In this document: positions 6,203-8,653 of the stretch, piece after piece
Layout of the letters: each line of letters starts with the position of its first letter
Position numbering within the stretch: the stretch's first letter is position 1
Assembly: GCA_025935735.1 (NCBI GenBank)
Contig: JAICUS010000235.1
Location: 1-8,653 of the forward strand
Length of the DNA stretch: 8,653 nucleotides
Direction: 5' to 3'
From: Solirubrobacteraceae bacterium
GTDB taxonomy: Bacteria > Actinomycetota > Thermoleophilia > Solirubrobacterales > Solirubrobacteraceae
Made by a program: the position numbers and the translations under genes
Notes under the pieces: generated by a model
What the model was told of the DNA's origin: nothing
Databases searched by the model: none
Seen by the model: the letters and a program-made list of their open reading frames with translations, nothing else

Positions 6203-6244
6203 CCCTCGCTCCCCTACCCAGCAGCCGTTCGCCAGCCCCGGCAC
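6203..6244 (-). repeat. Right arm of the kup-sco inverted repeat
   Basis: A 42-nt arm which on the minus strand begins GTGCCGGGGCTGGCGAACGG and ends GCGAGGG. It keeps the small hairpin seen in the left arm, with loop GGGGCT. Just beyond its inner end, on the minus strand, GCGAGGG pairs with CCTCTCGC sequence to give a further 7-bp hairpin (6193-6209) that the left arm does not keep. It starts 15 bp after the kup stop codon. Confidence 0.8.
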
Positions 6245-6258
6245 GGCGCCACACAGAG

Positions 6259-8190
6259 CTACAGCTCGATGTGCGACCCCATGACCACAGTCCGCTCATC
6301 CGGGAGCTTGAAGTACTCGACCGGGTTGGCCGCGTTGCGGGAGATGGTGAGGAAGAGCCGCTTGCGCCAGCGCGACATCGACGGTGCGTCGGTCCTGACG
6401 ATGCTGATGCGCGAGAGGAAGTAGGACGGGTTGCGCAGGTCGACCTTGCCCTCCAGGCCGTGGCCGGTGGCCTGGCGCAGCAGCGCCGGGACGTCGGTCG
6501 GGTCCTGGAAGCCGAAGCGCCCGACGACGTGGGTGATGCCGTCGTCGGCGTAGCCGAGGTCGTCGATCTCCAGGCGCTCGGACTGCGGTACGTGCGGCAC
6601 CTTCATGGTCTCGATGGAGACGATCACCACGCAGTTGTGCAGCGTGTGGTTGTGCTCGACGTTGGCCCGCAGCGCCAGCGGCGTCGTCTCCTTGTTGGCG
6701 TTGAGGAACACCGCGGTGCCGCCGCAGCGATACAGCGGCGGGTCGAGCTGGTGCACCTTCTCCACGAACGCCCGCAGCGGGCCCTCCTCGGCCGTGCGGT
6801 TGGCCGTGACGATCTCGCGCCCCTTCTGCCAGGTGGTGAGCACGGTGAACACGATCGCCGCGATCGTCAGCGGGAACCAGCCGCCGTGCAGCACCTTGGT
6901 CAGGTTCGCGGCGAAGAACGTCAGGTCGACCAGCAGGAACGCCGCGGCGCCGCCGATGACCACGCCCAGCGGCTTGTGCCAGAGCACGCGCACCACGAAG
7001 AAGAACAGGATCGTGTCGATGGCCAGCGTGCCGGTGACCGCGATCCCGTAGGCGCTGGCCAGGTGCTGGGAGGAACCGAAGCCGACCACCAGCGCGACCA
7101 CCGCGGCGAAGATCGCCCAGTTCACCGCTGGGACGTAGACCTGGCCCTCCTCCGAGGACGTGTGGCGGATGTGCAGCCGCGGCAAGAAGCCCAGCCGCAC
7201 GGCCTGGCGGGTGACCGAGAACGCGCCGGAGATCACCGCCTGGGAGGCGATCACGGTGGCGGCCGTAGCCAAGAAGACCATCGGCAGCCGCGCCCAGTGC
7301 GGCAGCAGCAGGAAGAACGGGTTGTCGATCGCGCGCGGCGAGCGCAGGATCAGCGCCGCCTGGCCCATGTAGTTGAGCGTCAGCGCCGGGAAGACCAGGA
7401 GGAACCAGGCGCGGCGGATCGGCGGCCGCCCGAAGTGGCCCATGTCGGCGTACAGCGCCTCGGCGCCGGTGACCGCGAGCACGATCGAGCCCATGGCGAT
7501 GAACGCGATCCCCGGGTGGTCGGCCCAGAACTCCACGCCGTAGCTGGGCGAGAGCGCGCGCAGCACGCCGGGGTGCCGGATGACCTCGCGCAGGCCGGCC
7601 ACGCCGAGCACGGTGAACCACAGCAGCATCACCGGCCCGAACAGCCGCCCGACGGCGCCGGTGCCGAAGCGCTGGATGACGAACAGCACCGTGAGGATGG
7701 CCAGCGTGATCTCGATCACCGCGGAGTGCAGCGACGGTGCGGCCACCTCCAGGCCCTCGACCGCCGACAGCACCGAGATCGCCGGCGTGATCATCCCGTC
7801 GCCGTAGAACAGCGACGCGCCGAACACGCCGAGCAGCACGAGCGCGATCTTCGCCGCCCGGCCGGTGAGCGTCTGCTGGATCAGCGCGATCAGCGCCATG
7901 ATCCCGCCCTCGCCGTCGTTGTCGGCGCGCATGATCAGCGTCAGGTACTTGACCGAGACGATGATCGTGATGCTCCAGACGACGAGCGAGATCACGCCGT
8001 AGACGTCGCCCTGGGTCGCCTTGACCGCGTGGTCGTCGACGCTGAAGACGGTCTGCAGCGAGTACAGCGGGCTCGTGCCGATGTCGCCGAACACGACGCC
8101 GAGCGCGCCGAGCGTGAGCGCGACCACCCCGGCGTGATGGCGGGGGTCCTGGTGAGAGCGCTCGGGGGCGGCGCTCGCCGCGACGGCCAT
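6259..8190 (-). CDS. kup: KUP/HAK/KT family potassium uptake transporter
   Basis: A 643-aa K+/H+ symporter of the inner membrane, close to the roughly 620-aa length of E. coli Kup, with about 12 transmembrane segments in the first 460 residues and a cytoplasmic C-terminal domain (about 461-643). Family hallmarks: GDIGTSPLYSL (35-45), the start of the transport core; DNDGEGGIMAL (90-100); YGDGMITPAISVLSAVEGLEV (129-149); GAEALYADMGHFGR (242-255); LNYMGQ (272-277). It ends in a short hydrophilic tail with a GSHIEL terminus like the TQVEI end of E. coli Kup. The ATG start places an ordinary 20-residue hydrophilic N-terminus before helix 1. Kup imports potassium in acidic or hyperosmotic conditions in other bacteria. 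The gene begins 16 bp after the response-regulator stop on the same strand, suggesting co-transcription, although a TAGGCT box lies between them. Long open frames on the opposite strand are GC-bias shadows. Confidence 0.95.
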   Translation of the reverse strand: MAVAASAAPERSHQDPRHHAGVVALTLGALGVVFGDIGTSPLYSLQTVFSVDDHAVKATQGDVYGVISLVVWSITIIVSVKYLTLIMRADNDGEGGIMALIALIQQTLTGRAAKIALVLLGVFGASLFYGDGMITPAISVLSAVEGLEVAAPSLHSAVIEITLAILTVLFVIQRFGTGAVGRLFGPVMLLWFTVLGVAGLREVIRHPGVLRALSPSYGVEFWADHPGIAFIAMGSIVLAVTGAEALYADMGHFGRPPIRRAWFLLVFPALTLNYMGQAALILRSPRAIDNPFFLLLPHWARLPMVFLATAATVIASQAVISGAFSVTRQAVRLGFLPRLHIRHTSSEEGQVYVPAVNWAIFAAVVALVVGFGSSQHLASAYGIAVTGTLAIDTILFFFVVRVLWHKPLGVVIGGAAAFLLVDLTFFAANLTKVLHGGWFPLTIAAIVFTVLTTWQKGREIVTANRTAEEGPLRAFVEKVHQLDPPLYRCGGTAVFLNANKETTPLALRANVEHNHTLHNCVVIVSIETMKVPHVPQSERLEIDDLGYADDGITHVVGRFGFQDPTDVPALLRQATGHGLEGKVDLRNPSYFLSRISIVRTDAPSMSRWRKRLFLTISRNAANPVEYFKLPDERTVVMGSHIEL

Positions 8191-8199
8191 TGCCGCCGC

Positions 8200-8205
8200 A
8201 GCCTA
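8200..8205 (-). promoter_or_regulatory. Weak candidate -10 element (TAGGCT) before kup
   Basis: On the minus strand TAGGCT follows the response-regulator stop and ends 9 nt before the kup ATG. It fits TANNNT but the spacing is 2 nt longer than at the other two leaderless-type starts, and no -35 is evident. kup may therefore have its own near-leaderless promoter as well as read-through from the regulator. There is no strong Shine-Dalgarno before kup. Confidence 0.25.
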
Positions 8206-8206
8206 C

Positions 8207-8653
8207 CTACGCCTCGGTGAGCCCTCGGCGGATCGCGTAGCGCACGAGCTCCACGCGGTCGCGCATGCCCAGCTTGCGCAGCAGGTTGGCGCGGTGCGAC
8301 TCGACGGTCTTCTCGGCCAGGTGCAGCGTCTCGGCGATCTGCTTGTTGGTGAACGCCTCGGCGATCAGCTTGAGCACCTCCTGCTCGCGCGGCGAGAGCG
8401 GCTCTTCCGGCCCGGAGGAGTCGTCGCGCATCCACTCGCGCACGATCGTGCGCTCGACCGCGTTGGTCAGGAACGCGTCGCCGCGCGACACCGAGCGGAT
8501 GGCGTTCAGCAGCGCGCTGTCGACCTCGCGCTTGAGCACGTAGCCGGAGACGCCGGCCTTCAGCGCGTCGAACACGTAGCGCTCGTCGTCGTGCATCGAC
8601 AGCGCGAGGACCTGCGTCTGCGGCAGGTGCGCCCGGATCTGGCGCGCGGCCTG
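8207..8653 (-). CDS. NarL/FixJ-type (LuxR-family) response regulator, N-terminus outside window
   Basis: The frame runs off the right edge; 148 residues are visible, more than the ATG at 8596 would suggest, because the frame is open through 8653. Residues 1-60 are the second half of a receiver domain: VLALSMHDDERYVFDALKAG carries the switch Ser (S19) and GYVLK the conserved Lys (K41). The phospho-accepting Asp lies outside the window. Residues 84-145 are a LuxR-type helix-turn-helix: LSPREQEVLKLIAEAFTNKQ, then IAETLHLAEKTVESHRANLL, then RKLGMRDRVELVRYA. Such proteins are phosphorylated by a sensor kinase and bind DNA as dimers. The partner kinase is probably further upstream and is not visible. 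The stop lies 16 bp before kup, so potassium transport is a possible target or co-regulated function; this is inference. Confidence 0.92.
   Translation of the reverse strand, partial: QAARQIRAHLPQTQVLALSMHDDERYVFDALKAGVSGYVLKREVDSALLNAIRSVSRGDAFLTNAVERTIVREWMRDDSSGPEEPLSPREQEVLKLIAEAFTNKQIAETLHLAEKTVESHRANLLRKLGMRDRVELVRYAIRRGLTEA

Larger units (their letters stand above)
5966..6258. other. 293-bp kup-sco intergenic region dominated by an inverted duplication
   Basis: This stretch holds no convincing protein gene. It contains two similar arms on opposite strands (5990-6032 and 6203-6244), roughly symmetrical about position 6117, with weaker similarity continuing inward (ATGATCG at 6052-6058 and, on the minus strand, at 6181-6187; then CCGCGGGGC against CCGTGGGGC). 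Between the arms is a comparatively AT-rich island (about 6089-6113). On the plus strand a 7-bp hairpin (6082-6088 with 6114-6120) partly covers an AAGGAG (6111-6116), which stands 6 nt before a GTG at 6123 opening an 11-codon frame (MISVRWILGRV, stop at 6156-6158). The arms begin about 15 bp after the kup stop and 25 bp before the sco start, so the duplication fills the gap almost exactly. It could be a MITE-like repeat, a pair of structured RNA elements or a double regulatory site. Confidence 0.6.

Noticed and set aside
5966..6244. N-terminal extension of SCO to the most upstream start at 6244
   Set aside because: The extension is Arg/Pro-rich, crosses the inverted repeat, precedes the membrane anchor by more than 90 residues and is untypical of the family. 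The GTG at 5965 with its -10 box is better supported.
5990..6250. c-di-AMP (ydaO), cobalamin, TPP, FMN or ZTP riboswitch near kup/sco
   Set aside because: I compared the arms with the conserved cores I remember for these classes and found no convincing match. The element also lies downstream, not upstream, of kup. A covariance-model search would settle this.
6137..6424. A 95-codon plus-strand frame starting in the intergenic region
   Set aside because: More than half of it is antisense to the 3' end of kup, and there is no Shine-Dalgarno at the right spacing or recognisable composition.
6271..8220. A 649-codon open frame on the plus strand opposite kup
   Set aside because: Same GC-bias artefact; the translated sequence is Arg/Asp/His/Gln-rich without any domain, and kup on the minus strand is unmistakable.

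Overview
The window is about 8.65 kb of very GC-rich DNA with near-exclusive G/C at third codon positions. This points to a high-GC actinobacterium. The secreted-protein fragment at the left edge, with a Cys-containing 'TSxGC' type C-terminus and a Thr/Ala/Pro tail, resembles surface proteins I associate with Thermoleophilia/Solirubrobacterales (Conexibacter, Solirubrobacter, Patulibacter). That placement is inference from memory, not a search result.

Layout, left to right. (1) Bases 1-348 (+): the 3' end of a probable secreted beta-rich protein, closed by a strong hairpin terminator at 361-391. (2) Bases 412-2439 (+): a polytopic membrane protein of 452 aa (family often auto-named 'fenitrothion hydrolase'), a translationally coupled 40-aa single-pass microprotein sharing its N-terminal LLAH signature, and two small tandem paralogous proteins of 61 and 83 aa. 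(3) Bases 8653-2449 (-): the 3' end of a NarL/LuxR-type response regulator; a Kup potassium transporter 16 bp downstream of it; a 293-bp intergenic region built around a large imperfect inverted repeat; a SCO1/SenC copper chaperone; and a 972-aa SF2 helicase whose TTG start overlaps the SCO stop codon. The helicase converges on the small-protein genes with only 9 bp between stop codons.

How the genes may work together. The SCO protein (copper delivery to cytochrome oxidase) and the LLAH membrane protein/microprotein pair suggest a respiratory or copper-related neighbourhood, but they lie on opposite strands and a functional link is inference. Kup plus the response regulator could form a potassium/osmotic module. 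The helicase has intact SF2 motifs but also a hydrophobic hairpin near its C-terminus, which is unusual for a nucleic-acid motor. Two genes (the LLAH membrane protein and SCO) each have a TAGAYT hexamer exactly 7 nt before a GTG codon, the arrangement expected of leaderless transcripts, and this fixes both starts.

Most worth following up: the kup-sco inverted repeat (37 of 43 aligned positions identical by eye, on opposite strands, with further weak similarity inward), the helicase with a membrane-like hairpin coupled to SCO, the LLAH protein/microprotein pair, and the tandem W/Y/A-rich small proteins. No tRNA, rRNA, CRISPR array, transposase or phage gene was seen.
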